From NCBI RefSeq assembly GCF_030409305.1, contig NZ_JAUFPQ010000027.1, forward strand, positions 29,150-93,149: 64,000 nt of DNA. The letters run 5' to 3'. Position numbers and translations under genes: made by a program. The notes below the pieces were generated by a model, which was not told where the DNA came from, searched no databases, and saw only the letters and a list, made by a program, of their open reading frames with translations. This document shows, piece by piece, positions 43,693 to 52,886 of this stretch (positions within the stretch are counted from its first letter, which is position 1; the number at the start of each line of letters is the position of its first letter). Source of the DNA: Halomonas maura. Lineage in GTDB: Bacteria > Pseudomonadota > Gammaproteobacteria > Pseudomonadales > Halomonadaceae.

Positions 43693-45358
43693 GGACCGCT
43701 CCCGCCTCTCGGCCCTCGCGTAGCCGCAGCACCCGCCGGGCCAGCGCCAGTGGGGCCGGCTGGTGGCTGGCGATCACCAGGGTGCGCCCCTCCGCGGCCA
43801 GGGCGGCCAGCCCCGCGAGCACCCGGGCCTCGCTGGCCGCATCGAGGCTGGCGGTCGGCTCGTCGAGCAGCACCAGGGGCGCCGGCGAGAGGAACACCCG
43901 CGCCAGGGCCAGGCGCTGGGCCTGGCCCCCGGAGAGCCCCACGCCGCGCTCGCCGAGGGCGGTGTCGAGCCCAGCGGGCAAGGCGGCCAGTAGCTCGCCG
44001 AGCCCGGCCCGCTCGAGGGCGCGGCGCAGGGCGGCCTCATCGGCCTCGGGCGCGGCCAGGCGCAGGTTGTCGGCGAGGCTGCCGTGAATCAACAGGGGAC
44101 GCTGGTCCATCCAGGCGAAGGCGTGATCCCCCGCCACCCGCCGCGCCCCCTCGCTGGGCCCGACGAAGCCCGCCAGCAGTTGCAGCAGCGTCGACTTGCC
44201 GGCCCCGGAGGGCCCGCTCACCGCGAGGATCTCGCCCCGGGCGAGCGTCAGGTCCAGGGGCCCCAGCACCCGTCCCCGCTCGGGGTGCGACACCGTCACG
44301 CCCGCGAGTTCGACGAGCGAGTGCGCGCCGTGCGGCGCGGCCGGCGCTCGGCCGGCGCGGCGCGGCGTCTCCTCGAGCAGCGCCACCAGGCCCTCGGCGG
44401 CGCCCAGGGCCGCGGCCCGGTCGTGGTAGTGCTGGGCGAGGCTGCGCAGCGGCTGGAAGAATTCCGGGGCCAGCAGTAGCACCAGCAGCCCGCTGAACAG
44501 GGTCAGCTCGTCCGCCGGCCCATAGGCGATATAGCCCAGCAGGCCGAAGCCCACGTAGATGGCCACCATGGCGATGGCCACGGCGGCGAAGAACTCGAGG
44601 ACCGCCGAGGACAGGAAGGCCAGGCGCAGGGTGCGCATGCTGCGCCGCCGATAGTCGTCGGCGGCGGCATGCACCTCGCGGGTGGCCGCCCGGGTGTGGC
44701 CGAACAGCTGCAGGGTGGCGAGGCCCCGCACCCGATCGATGAAATGCCGCGACAGCCGCGAGACGGCGTCGAACTGCTCGCGGTTGAGCCGCTCGGCGCC
44801 CATGCCGACCAGGGCCATGAACAGCGGGATCAGCGGCGCGGAGAGCAGCAGGAACAGCGCCGCCAGCCAGTCCAGCCAGGCCACCACGGCGAGGACCAGC
44901 AGCGGCATGGCCACGGCCAGGCGGCGCTGGGGCAGGAAGCGGGCCACATAGCCGTCCAGCGCCTCGACCTGGTCCACGACCCGGTTGGCCAGACTGGCCG
45001 TGTGGTGGCCGGCGATGCCCACCGGCCCCAGCCGCGCCAGATGGTCGAGCAGCTCGGCCCTGGCCCGGGTGCGCAGGCGCAGGCTGGCGGCGAGCCCGGC
45101 GGCGTCCTGGCCCCACTGGGCCAGGGCCCGCAACACCAGCAGCGTCGCCAGCGCCAAGAAGCCCGGCACCAGCGCCGCCAGCGGCGTGCCCTCCACCAGC
45201 AGGGCCGTCACCAGCCAGGCCAGCAGCGCCAGCTGGGCGACGGTCAGGGCACCGGCGACGAGCCCGGCGGCCACCGCCAGGGCCAGCCACCGTTGCTCGG
45301 CGTGCGCCAGGCGCGCCAGCCAGCTGCGGGCGGTGCGCGCCTCAAGGACCTCAGTGAT
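43685..45358 (-). CDS. cydD: CydD, thiol/glutathione ABC exporter subunit (unusual start)
   Basis: A CydC partner with a membrane domain resembling E. coli CydD (PLIPLFMALVGMGAERLNRE, RRLAFLSSAVLEFF-type helix) and a full ATPase: GPSGAGKSTLLQLL, GLSGGQAQRLALARVFL and LVLLDEPTASLD. Coding similarity to CydD (RSWLARLAHAEQRWLALAVA) extends upstream of the first standard start, a GTG at 45274 that would delete this amphipathic N-terminus. In frame before it there is no ATG, GTG or TTG. An ATC at 45358, nine bases after GGGAGG and overlapping the cydB stop, is a candidate rare start giving 557 residues; a sequence error or the short GTG form are alternatives. Confidence 0.85.
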   Translation of the reverse strand: MTEVLEARTARSWLARLAHAEQRWLALAVAAGLVAGALTVAQLALLAWLVTALLVEGTPLAALVPGFLALATLLVLRALAQWGQDAAGLAASLRLRTRARAELLDHLARLGPVGIAGHHTASLANRVVDQVEALDGYVARFLPQRRLAVAMPLLVLAVVAWLDWLAALFLLLSAPLIPLFMALVGMGAERLNREQFDAVSRLSRHFIDRVRGLATLQLFGHTRAATREVHAAADDYRRRSMRTLRLAFLSSAVLEFFAAVAIAMVAIYVGFGLLGYIAYGPADELTLFSGLLVLLLAPEFFQPLRSLAQHYHDRAAALGAAEGLVALLEETPRRAGRAPAAPHGAHSLVELAGVTVSHPERGRVLGPLDLTLARGEILAVSGPSGAGKSTLLQLLAGFVGPSEGARRVAGDHAFAWMDQRPLLIHGSLADNLRLAAPEADEAALRRALERAGLGELLAALPAGLDTALGERGVGLSGGQAQRLALARVFLSPAPLVLLDEPTASLDAASEARVLAGLAALAAEGRTLVIASHQPAPLALARRVLRLREGREAGAVHG

Positions 45359-46352
45359 ACCCCTCGCCCTCCCGGACCTTGCCGCGGAAGACCCAGTAGG
45401 TCCAGGCGGTGTAGGCCAGCACGATGGGAATCACGAAGAGCATGCCGAGCAGCAGGAAGAGCTGGGATTCCGGCGCCGAGGCGGCCTCCCAGAGGGTGTA
45501 GTTCGGCGGCACGATCACCGGCCACTTGCTGACCACCAGCCCCAGGTAGGTGAAGACGAACAGGCCCAGGGTGGCGATGAACGGCTGGCCCTCGCGGCGC
45601 TCCCGCACCGAGCGCCACAGCCAGGCCGCGCTGGCCAGCGCCAACGCCGGGAAGATCCAGATCAGGTGCAGCTGGCCGAACCAGCGGTCACGCACGAAGT
45701 CGTCGACGAAGGGCGTCCAGACGCTGATGACGGCGAACACCGCCAGCACCGCCAGCAGCAGTTTCGGCGTCAGCCGGTAGGCCCATTCCTGGGTGTGCCC
45801 CTCGCTCTTCATGATCAGCCAGGTGGCGCCCAGCAGCGCATAGCCGGCCATCAGGCCGACCCCGGTGAGGACGGTGAAGGGCGTGAGCCAGTCCAGGGGC
45901 CCGCCGACATAGACGAAGTCTTCCACGGCGAACCCCTGGATATAGGTGCCCACGACCGCGCCCTGGGCGAAGGCGGCCACCGCCGACCCCCAGCTGAAGG
46001 CGCGGTTCCACCAGCGGCGGTTGCGGTGGGACTTGAAGCGGAACTCGAAGGCGATGCCGCGGAAGATCAGCCCCGCCAGCATCAGGAAGACGCCGATATA
46101 GAGCGCCGGCAGGAAGACCGCATAGACCAGCGGGAAGGCCGCCAGCAGGCCGGCGCCGCCCAGCACCAGCCAGGTCTCGTTGCCGTCCCACACCGGCGCC
46201 ACCGAGTTCATCATCACGTCCCGGCTGCCCTCGTCCGGGGCGAAGGGGAAGAGGATCCCCACGCCGAGATCGAAGCCGTCCATCAACACGTACATGATCA
46301 CGCCGAAGCCGATGATGGCGGCCCAGATCAGTGACAGATCGAACATTTCCAT
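45351..46352 (-). CDS. cioB: CioB/CydB, cyanide-insensitive bd-type quinol oxidase subunit II
   Basis: A 333-residue, nine-helix membrane protein of the bd oxidase subunit II family, starting MEMFDLSLIWAAIIGFGVIM and with FVLMDGFDLGVGILFPF-type first helices and GNETWLVLGGAGLLAAFPLVYA. Length is that of CIO/CydB. GGAGGAG precedes the ATG. It lies three bases after cioA. With CioA it forms a quinol oxidase that works at low oxygen and resists cyanide. Confidence 0.93.
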   Translation of the reverse strand: MEMFDLSLIWAAIIGFGVIMYVLMDGFDLGVGILFPFAPDEGSRDVMMNSVAPVWDGNETWLVLGGAGLLAAFPLVYAVFLPALYIGVFLMLAGLIFRGIAFEFRFKSHRNRRWWNRAFSWGSAVAAFAQGAVVGTYIQGFAVEDFVYVGGPLDWLTPFTVLTGVGLMAGYALLGATWLIMKSEGHTQEWAYRLTPKLLLAVLAVFAVISVWTPFVDDFVRDRWFGQLHLIWIFPALALASAAWLWRSVRERREGQPFIATLGLFVFTYLGLVVSKWPVIVPPNYTLWEAASAPESQLFLLLGMLFVIPIVLAYTAWTYWVFRGKVREGEGYH

Positions 46353-46355
46353 GGC

Positions 46356-47774
46356 TCAACTCCTCCCCGGTTGGCTGGCGGCGTCTTCGAAGGGCACGTG
46401 GGCGGCGGAGAGGGGGCGCTTGGGCCGCTCGACCTCGTCCTCGTGGGGGGCCTCGGGCAGCATGCCCTGGCGGACCACCCGGGTCAGGTAGAGCACCCCG
46501 GCCCAGAAGACCACGGCATAGACCAGGCCATAGCCGACCAGGGTGAACAGCGCCATGCCACCGGTCAGCGAGGGGGTCACCGCCTCGGCCTGGCTCATGA
46601 TGCCGTAGACCAGCCAGGGGGCGCGGCCGGTCTCGGTGACGAACCAGCCGGCGAGCACGGCCAGGAAGGGCGTCACCGACATCAGCCGCATCAGCTGCAG
46701 GTAGCCGCGATGCGCATGGACCCCGAAGAGCCGCCCCTTGAGACGCAGCCAGAGCCCGGCGACCGCCACGGCGATCATGGCGAAGCCTATGGCCACCATG
46801 ACGCGGAACGACCAGAACACGATCCACACCGGCGGCTGTTCCGCCGGGGGCACCTCACTGATCCCCGGCAACTCGCCGTCCAGGTGATGGGTCAGGATCA
46901 GGCTGGCCAGCCCCGGGATGCCGAGCTCGAAGCGATTCTGCTGGGCGTCCTGGTCGGGCCAGGCGAACAGCAGCAGGGGGGCGCCCTGGCGTGTTTCCCA
47001 GTTGCCTTCCATCGCCGCCACCTTGGTCGGCTGGTGCTCCAGGGTGTTGAGGCCATGGAAATCACCCACCACCGCCTGGGTCGGGGCCAGCACCAGCAAC
47101 AGCCACAGGCACATGGAGAAGGCCTTGCGGTTGGCCTCGACGTCACGGCCGATCAGCAGGTACCAGGCGCTGACGCCGGCCACCACGAAGCCCCCGGTGA
47201 GGAAGGATGCCAGCACCATATGGGTGAAGCGATAGGGGAAGGAGGGATTGAAGATCGCCTCGCTCCAGTCGGTGACGCGGAAGCGCCCGTCGACGAATTC
47301 CATGCCCACCGGGGTCTGCATCCAGCTGTTGGCGGCGAGGATCCAGAAGGCCGAGATGAAGGTGCCGATGGCCACCATGATCGAGGCGAACAGGTGCACG
47401 CCCTGGGGCACCTTGCCGCGGCCGAACAGCAACACGCCGAGGAACGCCGCCTCCAGGAAGAAGGCCGTGACCACCTCGTAGCTGAGCATCGGCCCGAGGA
47501 AGTTCGCGGCCGCCAGCGAGAAGTTGCTCCAGTTGGTGCCGAACTGGAAGGACATGACGATCCCCGAGACCACGCCCATGCCGAACACCACGGCGAAGAC
47601 CCGGGTCCAGAAGATCGCCAGGCGCTCCCAGGCGGGGTTCTGGGTACGATAGAAGAGGCCGTTGAGCACGGCGAGATAGGATGCCAGGCCGATGGAGAAC
47701 ACCGGGAAGATGGCATGAAAGGACACCACGAAGGCGAACTGCAACCGCGACAACAGCAGGGGATCAAGCTCCAT
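46356..47774 (-). CDS. cioA: CioA/CydA, cyanide-insensitive bd-type quinol oxidase subunit I
   Basis: A 472-residue haem-bearing subunit: LSRLQFAFVVSFHAIFPVF near residue 8 carries a haem b ligand His, and GMGVVSGIVMSFQFGTNW near 67 and TPTQAVVGDFHG near 250 are also typical. The Q-loop between helices 6 and 7 is short (roughly HQPTKVAAMEGNWETRQGAPLL), which is the feature of cyanide-insensitive oxidases as opposed to E. coli CydA. Start at 47774 has GAGGAG six bases upstream. First gene of the cioAB-cydDC unit. Confidence 0.93.
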   Translation of the reverse strand: MELDPLLLSRLQFAFVVSFHAIFPVFSIGLASYLAVLNGLFYRTQNPAWERLAIFWTRVFAVVFGMGVVSGIVMSFQFGTNWSNFSLAAANFLGPMLSYEVVTAFFLEAAFLGVLLFGRGKVPQGVHLFASIMVAIGTFISAFWILAANSWMQTPVGMEFVDGRFRVTDWSEAIFNPSFPYRFTHMVLASFLTGGFVVAGVSAWYLLIGRDVEANRKAFSMCLWLLLVLAPTQAVVGDFHGLNTLEHQPTKVAAMEGNWETRQGAPLLLFAWPDQDAQQNRFELGIPGLASLILTHHLDGELPGISEVPPAEQPPVWIVFWSFRVMVAIGFAMIAVAVAGLWLRLKGRLFGVHAHRGYLQLMRLMSVTPFLAVLAGWFVTETGRAPWLVYGIMSQAEAVTPSLTGGMALFTLVGYGLVYAVVFWAGVLYLTRVVRQGMLPEAPHEDEVERPKRPLSAAHVPFEDAASQPGRS

Positions 47775-48032
47775 GAGACACTCCTCGGTCCTGCGGGCGA
47801 AAGGGCAAGGATGCATCGGGCGCTGGTCGTGCCCTGGTGCATCGGACGCGGGAGCGTCCTGCCGCATTCATCTGGCGTGCCTGAACAGCCTAGCCAATCC
47901 CGACGGAGGGCGGGCTCGCGCGTCACCCGCCCGCGCACACTCAGGCAATCCCCGCCATCATACTCCCGGTACGGGGCGAGGCGAGGCATTGCCCCTGCCC
48001 GACGCTGTGTCGCGTTGTCGCAGCCGGCCGAC

Positions 48033-49016
48033 TCAGGCCGTCGCGCTGCCGACCACCAGGCTGATCATGAAACCGATGTAGGCCACGTACATCGTCAGCA
48101 GCGCGCCGCCCTCGAGGCGATTGATGCGCCCTGCCCGGCCCCGCCAGCCCGTGGCGAACACCACCATCAGCACGGTCATGGCGGTCATCAGGCTCCAGTC
48201 GCGCAGCAGCACCTCGCGGCCGGCGTCGATGGGCGCGATCACCGCGGCGAGCCCCACCACCCCGAGGGTGTTGAAGAGGTTGGAGCCCACCACGTTGCCG
48301 AGCACCAGGTCGTGCTCGCCGCGCCGCAGGGCACTCAGCGAGGACGCCAGCTCCGGCAGCGAGGTGCCCACGGCCACCACCGTCAGGCCGATGATCAGGT
48401 CGCTGACGCCGAAGCTCTGGGCGATGGCCACCGCCCCCCAGACCAGCAGCCGGGAGCTCGCCACCAGCAGCACCAGGCCGATGCCCGTCCAGACCAGGGA
48501 CGCACGCAGCGACATGGGATGGGCCGCCAGGTCGGTCTCGGTGTCGGCGGAAAGGGGGTCGCTGCCGTCGCGCAGCCCCTTGACGACGCTGACCGCCATG
48601 AAGCCCCCCAGCAGCACCAGCAGCAGCACGCCCTCCAGGCGGGCGATGCCGCCGCCCAGCAGCAGCAACGCCGACAGCAGCGTCGCGGCCCCCAGCACCG
48701 GCAGCTCCCGACGAATCACCCCGGAATGTACCGCCAGCGGCGAGATCAGCGCCACCAGCCCCAGGATCAGGCCGATGTTGGCGATGTTCGAGCCGTAGGC
48801 GTTACCCAGGGCCAGGCCGGGATTGCCCTGCCCGGCGGCGATGGCCGAGACCACCAGCTCCGGCGCCGAGGTGCCGAAGCCGATCACCAGCATGCCGATC
48901 AACAGGGGCGACAGGCCGAGCCGTGCAGAGGTCGCGGCGGCGCCGTCGACGAAGCGCTCGGCGCTCCATACCAGCAGGATCAGGCCTGCCACCACCGCCA
49001 GAGCGGGAAGCATCAT
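48033..49016 (-). CDS. CaCA-family calcium/sodium exchanger (YrbG-like)
   Basis: A 327-residue cation exchanger with ten hydrophobic segments in two homologous halves. The two alpha-repeat motifs are IGFGTSAPELVVSAIAAGQG near residue 45 and VAVGTSLPELASSLSALRRG near 210, both with the Glu and Ser residues that bind cation in this family. An ATG at 49016, eight bases after GGAG, is favoured over one seven codons earlier. Probably exports Ca2+ in exchange for Na+ at the inner membrane. Confidence 0.9.
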   Translation of the reverse strand: MMLPALAVVAGLILLVWSAERFVDGAAATSARLGLSPLLIGMLVIGFGTSAPELVVSAIAAGQGNPGLALGNAYGSNIANIGLILGLVALISPLAVHSGVIRRELPVLGAATLLSALLLLGGGIARLEGVLLLVLLGGFMAVSVVKGLRDGSDPLSADTETDLAAHPMSLRASLVWTGIGLVLLVASSRLLVWGAVAIAQSFGVSDLIIGLTVVAVGTSLPELASSLSALRRGEHDLVLGNVVGSNLFNTLGVVGLAAVIAPIDAGREVLLRDWSLMTAMTVLMVVFATGWRGRAGRINRLEGGALLTMYVAYIGFMISLVVGSATA

Positions 49017-49127
49017 GGGATCTCCAAGGGGGAACATTCAGGCCCGCATGTTTGACTATGGTGCCTCCGGCGTCAACGTGACACACTCCGTAACAGTCCC
49101 GTTGATCGTCAGGAGGACCCCACGCCA

Positions 49128-50492
49128 GTGCCAAGGCCGGCCTTCCGCCATATCGCCCTGCCCCGGCAGGCGCCCCTCGTGGATCGCGCCCCGCCGGAAG
49201 TCCGAGTCTCCCGGCGGCGCCTGCGCGCGTGCCACGAGTGCGACTGGCTGATGGCCCTCCCGCCCCTGCATGCCGGCGAGCAGGCCGTCTGCCCGCGCTG
49301 CCGCCATCCGCAGGTCCGGCGCCACCGCTACCCCGCCCAGCGCAGCCTGGCGCTGTCCCTCGCCGCCCTGACGGCCCTGGCCCTGGCCCTGGCCTTTCCC
49401 TTTCTCGGCTTCAGCGTCGGCGGCGTCGGCAACCGCATCGAGCTGACCCAGACCGCCGCCCAGCTGATCGGCCACGACGCGCCCCTGGTGGCGATCGCGG
49501 TGCTGCTGACCATCGTGGTGCTGCCCGCCCTCTATCTGCTCGGCGTCGTCTGGCTCCAGGCGGGCCTGCTGCGCGGTTCCCCCCTGCCGGCGAGCCGCGG
49601 CATCGCCCGCACCCTGGCCCATCTGGAGCCCTGGATGATGGCCGACGTCTTCCTGATCGGCACCCTGGTCAGCCTGATCAAGATCGCCGGCCTCGCCCAG
49701 GTGGAACTGGGCCCCTCCTTCTGGGCCTTCGGGGCCTTCGCCCTGATGCTGCTGGCCACGTCCCAGTCGGTGGATCGCGACTGGCTATGGTTCGCCCTGG
49801 CCGGGGAACCGAGCGCCCCGGAAGGCAGCCGCACCGGCGAGACCGCCGCCGCCCAGGGCCTCACCGGCTGCCCCACCTGCGGCCTGGTCAATCGTCTCGA
49901 GGCCGACGGCCGCGGCCGCTGCCGGCGCTGCCACGAACCCCTGCATGCGCGCCATCCGCGCAGCATCCAGCGCACCTGGGCGCTGCTCGCCGCGGCGGCC
50001 ATCTGCTACATTCCCGCCAACGTCTACCCGATCATGTTTACCACCAGCCTGGGACGCAGCAGCCCGTCCACCATCATCGGCGGCATCGTCGAGCTGATCG
50101 AGTTGGGCTCCTGGCCGGTGGCGCTGGTGATCCTGGTGGCCAGCGTGATCGTGCCGGTGGGCAAGCTGCTGGCCCTGTCCTGGCTGTGCCTGGTGGCGCC
50201 CCGGGCCCACGACCACTTCGCGCTGTCGCGCACCCGGCTGTATCGGCTGACCGAGTTCATCGGCCGCTGGTCGATGGTCGACATCTTCGTGGTCGCCATC
50301 CTGGTGGCTCTGATCCGCGCCGGCAACCTGATGTCGGTCACGCCTGGCCCCGCGGCGCTGGCCTTCGGCGCCGTGGTGGTGATCACCATGCTCGCCGCCA
50401 TGAGCTTCGACCCCAGGCTGATCTGGGACATCCATACGCCCCCGCGACCCGCCGCGGACAAGGACGCAGCCCATGAACGACTCGCCCCGTGA
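49128..50492 (+). CDS. pqiA: PqiA, membrane subunit of the PqiABC envelope lipid-transport system (GTG start)
   Basis: A 454-residue protein with two PqiA domains, each with a zinc-ribbon-like cysteine set followed by four helices: CHECDWLMALPPLHAGE with CPRCRHPQ near residue 35, and CPTCGLVNRLEADGRGRCRRC near 245. The first start is GTG at 49128, eleven bases after AGGAGG. It overlaps pqiB by 20 bases. PqiABC is an MCE-type system that contributes to outer-membrane integrity. Confidence 0.92.
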   Translation: MPRPAFRHIALPRQAPLVDRAPPEVRVSRRRLRACHECDWLMALPPLHAGEQAVCPRCRHPQVRRHRYPAQRSLALSLAALTALALALAFPFLGFSVGGVGNRIELTQTAAQLIGHDAPLVAIAVLLTIVVLPALYLLGVVWLQAGLLRGSPLPASRGIARTLAHLEPWMMADVFLIGTLVSLIKIAGLAQVELGPSFWAFGAFALMLLATSQSVDRDWLWFALAGEPSAPEGSRTGETAAAQGLTGCPTCGLVNRLEADGRGRCRRCHEPLHARHPRSIQRTWALLAAAAICYIPANVYPIMFTTSLGRSSPSTIIGGIVELIELGSWPVALVILVASVIVPVGKLLALSWLCLVAPRAHDHFALSRTRLYRLTEFIGRWSMVDIFVVAILVALIRAGNLMSVTPGPAALAFGAVVVITMLAAMSFDPRLIWDIHTPPRPAADKDAAHERLAP

Positions 50493-52155
50493 CGACTCGG
50501 CCGACGATGTGCATCGTGCCCGGGCCACGCCCCAGGCACGGCTCTCGCCGATCTGGATCGTGCCCATCGTGGCGCTGCTGATCGGCGCCTGGCTGGTCTA
50601 CGACAACTACCTCGGTCGCGGTCCGCTGATCACCCTGACCATGGAGAGCGCCGACGGCATCGAGGCCGGCAGCACCCTGATCAAGACCCGCAACGTGGAG
50701 ATCGGCCAGGTGGAGGCGGTGTCGCTGTCGGATGACCTCTCCCGGGTGGTCCTCAAGGCGCGGATGAAGCCCGAGGCCACCCCCCTGCTCGTCGAGGACA
50801 GCACCTTCTGGGTGGTCAAGCCGCGCATCGGCCGGGAAGGCATCAGCGGCCTGAACACCGTGCTGTCCGGCGCCTACCTGCAGCTCGAGCCGGGGCGCAG
50901 CGAGGAAGACGAGCGCACCTTCCGGGTCAGCGAGCAGCCGCCGGTGGCGCCTCCCGGGGCCGAGGGCCTGAGGGTCAACCTGGTCAGCGAGCTGGGCAAC
51001 TCCCTGAGTGTCGGGGACCCGGTGACCTACCAGGGCTTCGCCGTGGGCCGCGTCGAGGAAGCCGACTTCGAGGTGGCGTCCCGGCGCATGCACCACCGCA
51101 TCTTCATCGAGAGCCCCTACCACCGCCTGGTCACCGAGAACACGCGGTTCTGGACCGCCAGTGGCGTCGACCTGCGCCTCGACTCCGAAGGCGTGCGCGT
51201 GCAGCTGGAGTCCCTGGAGGCATTGCTCGGCGGCGGGGTGAGCTTCGGCGTGCCCGATGACCTCCCCCGCGGCCTGCCCGCCGACCCCGACACCACCTTT
51301 ACCCTCTATGCCGACGAGGACAGCGCCCGGCAGGGCACCTTCGATCGCTACCTCGAGTACGTGCTGCTGATCGAGGATACGATCCGCGGGCTGAGCCGTG
51401 GCGCCCCGGTGGAATTCCGCGGCGTGCGGGTCGGCACGGTGGCCAGCGTGCCCTGGAACTTCACCGCGCCCCAGCCCAACGGGCGGGACCGGCTGGCCAT
51501 TCCGGTACTGATCCGCATCGAGCCCCAGCGGCTGGGCATCGACAGCCAGGCGCTGGACCTCGAGGACTGGCGGGCCCGCTTCGACCGGCTCTTCCAGCGC
51601 GGCCTGCGGGCGTCGCTGAAGAACGGCAGCCTGCTGACCGGGGCACTGTTCGTCGACCTGACCCTCGATCGCCAGCGGGCCGGCGAGTACCAGCCCGAGA
51701 CCTTCGCCGGGCGCACCGTCTTCCCCACCACCTCCGCTGGCCTGGCCCAGATCACGGCTCAGGTCACGGCCCTGCTCGACAAGCTCAACGAGCTCGAGGT
51801 GGCGCCGATCCTCGGCGGCCTGTCGCGCAACCTCGCCACCTCGGAGGCGATGCTCCAGGAAGTCCGCGAACTCACCGCCACGGTACGCAGCGTGCTCGAC
51901 GACCCGGGCACCCGGGCCCTGCCCGGCAACCTCAACGCCACCCTGCAGGAACTGCGCGGCACCCTCGAGGGCCTCTCGCCCGAGGCCCCGGCCTACCGCG
52001 ATCTGACCGATACCCTCGACCAGGTCGAGCGACTGATGCGCGACCTGCAGCCGATGGCCCGCCAGCTAGGCGACGATCCCCGCGCCCTGCTGTTCGACAG
52101 CCTGCAGACCGAGGATCCGATGCCTCGCGCCCCGACCCGGAGGAGCCCGCCATGA
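50473..52155 (+). CDS. pqiB: PqiB, periplasmic MCE-domain protein
   Basis: A 560-residue protein with one N-terminal transmembrane helix (residues ~20-37, IWIVPIVALLIGAWLVY) and three MCE domains beginning GPLITLTMESADGIEAGSTLI near 44, EGLRVNLVSELGNSLSVGDPV near 168 and the block around ESLEALLGGGVSFGVPD near 250, followed by an alpha-helical tail. This is the PqiB layout. AAGGA precedes the ATG. It is translationally linked to pqiA and pqiC. Confidence 0.93.
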   Translation: MNDSPRDDSADDVHRARATPQARLSPIWIVPIVALLIGAWLVYDNYLGRGPLITLTMESADGIEAGSTLIKTRNVEIGQVEAVSLSDDLSRVVLKARMKPEATPLLVEDSTFWVVKPRIGREGISGLNTVLSGAYLQLEPGRSEEDERTFRVSEQPPVAPPGAEGLRVNLVSELGNSLSVGDPVTYQGFAVGRVEEADFEVASRRMHHRIFIESPYHRLVTENTRFWTASGVDLRLDSEGVRVQLESLEALLGGGVSFGVPDDLPRGLPADPDTTFTLYADEDSARQGTFDRYLEYVLLIEDTIRGLSRGAPVEFRGVRVGTVASVPWNFTAPQPNGRDRLAIPVLIRIEPQRLGIDSQALDLEDWRARFDRLFQRGLRASLKNGSLLTGALFVDLTLDRQRAGEYQPETFAGRTVFPTTSAGLAQITAQVTALLDKLNELEVAPILGGLSRNLATSEAMLQEVRELTATVRSVLDDPGTRALPGNLNATLQELRGTLEGLSPEAPAYRDLTDTLDQVERLMRDLQPMARQLGDDPRALLFDSLQTEDPMPRAPTRRSPP

Positions 52156-52742
52156 CCCGCGTTCAAGGCCTCGCCGTGCTGTTGTCCCTGCTGTGGCTGG
52201 GCGGCTGCGCCGTCCGCGGCGAGCCAGCGACTCGCTATACGCTGCCCGACGATGCCGCGCGCCCCTCCGATCAGGCCTCGGGGGCGGCGGCCCGCCACCA
52301 ACTGGTGCTGCGCCCGCTGCGCCTGGCACGCTATCTGGACGTCGAGGGGATCGTCTTCCAGCTCGATGACATCACCCTGCAGGAGGCCAGCGGCCACCAG
52401 TGGGTCGAGCCCCTGGGCCGACAGCTCGAGCGCGGCCTGCGCGAGCGGCTCGCCCATCGGCTGCCGGAGACCCGGGTGATGCTCGAGGCCGACGCCGGGA
52501 CCGAGACGTCGCAGCGACTGCGCGTCGAGGTGGAACGCTTCCAGGGCCGCCACGACGGCCTGGCCGTCACCGAGGGCCGCTGGCAACTGCGCGACGCCGA
52601 CGGCCGCCTGCTGGTCCTCGAGCCCTTCCGGGTGACCACGCCGCTGGTGGCCGACGGCTACCCGGCCCTGGTGCGCGCCCTGGGACACAGCTGGGACGGC
52701 GTCGCCGCGGAGATCGCCGCCGGGATTCGCCGGCTGCGCTGA
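52152..52742 (+). CDS. pqiC: PqiC, outer-membrane lipoprotein
   Basis: A 196-residue lipoprotein: signal peptide LAVLLSLLWLGGC places the acylated cysteine at residue 19. The rest matches the PqiC/DUF330 family (YTLPDDAARPSDQ, then LVLRPLRLARYLDVEGIVF). GGAGGAG precedes the ATG, which overlaps the pqiB stop by four bases. PqiC is thought to link the PqiB tunnel to the outer membrane. Confidence 0.9.
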   Translation: MTRVQGLAVLLSLLWLGGCAVRGEPATRYTLPDDAARPSDQASGAAARHQLVLRPLRLARYLDVEGIVFQLDDITLQEASGHQWVEPLGRQLERGLRERLAHRLPETRVMLEADAGTETSQRLRVEVERFQGRHDGLAVTEGRWQLRDADGRLLVLEPFRVTTPLVADGYPALVRALGHSWDGVAAEIAAGIRRLR

Positions 52743-52886
52743 CGGCGACGCTGTGACATAATGCGCCCTCCCGCGGCTACCTCGGTCCCTTCTGCCGCGT
52801 TGACCCTTATTCCCACGCCCCGGCCCGGGACTGGCCAGTCGCGACTCCAAGACTGGCGCGGATCGGGGCGTCGTTGCGGAGACCGC

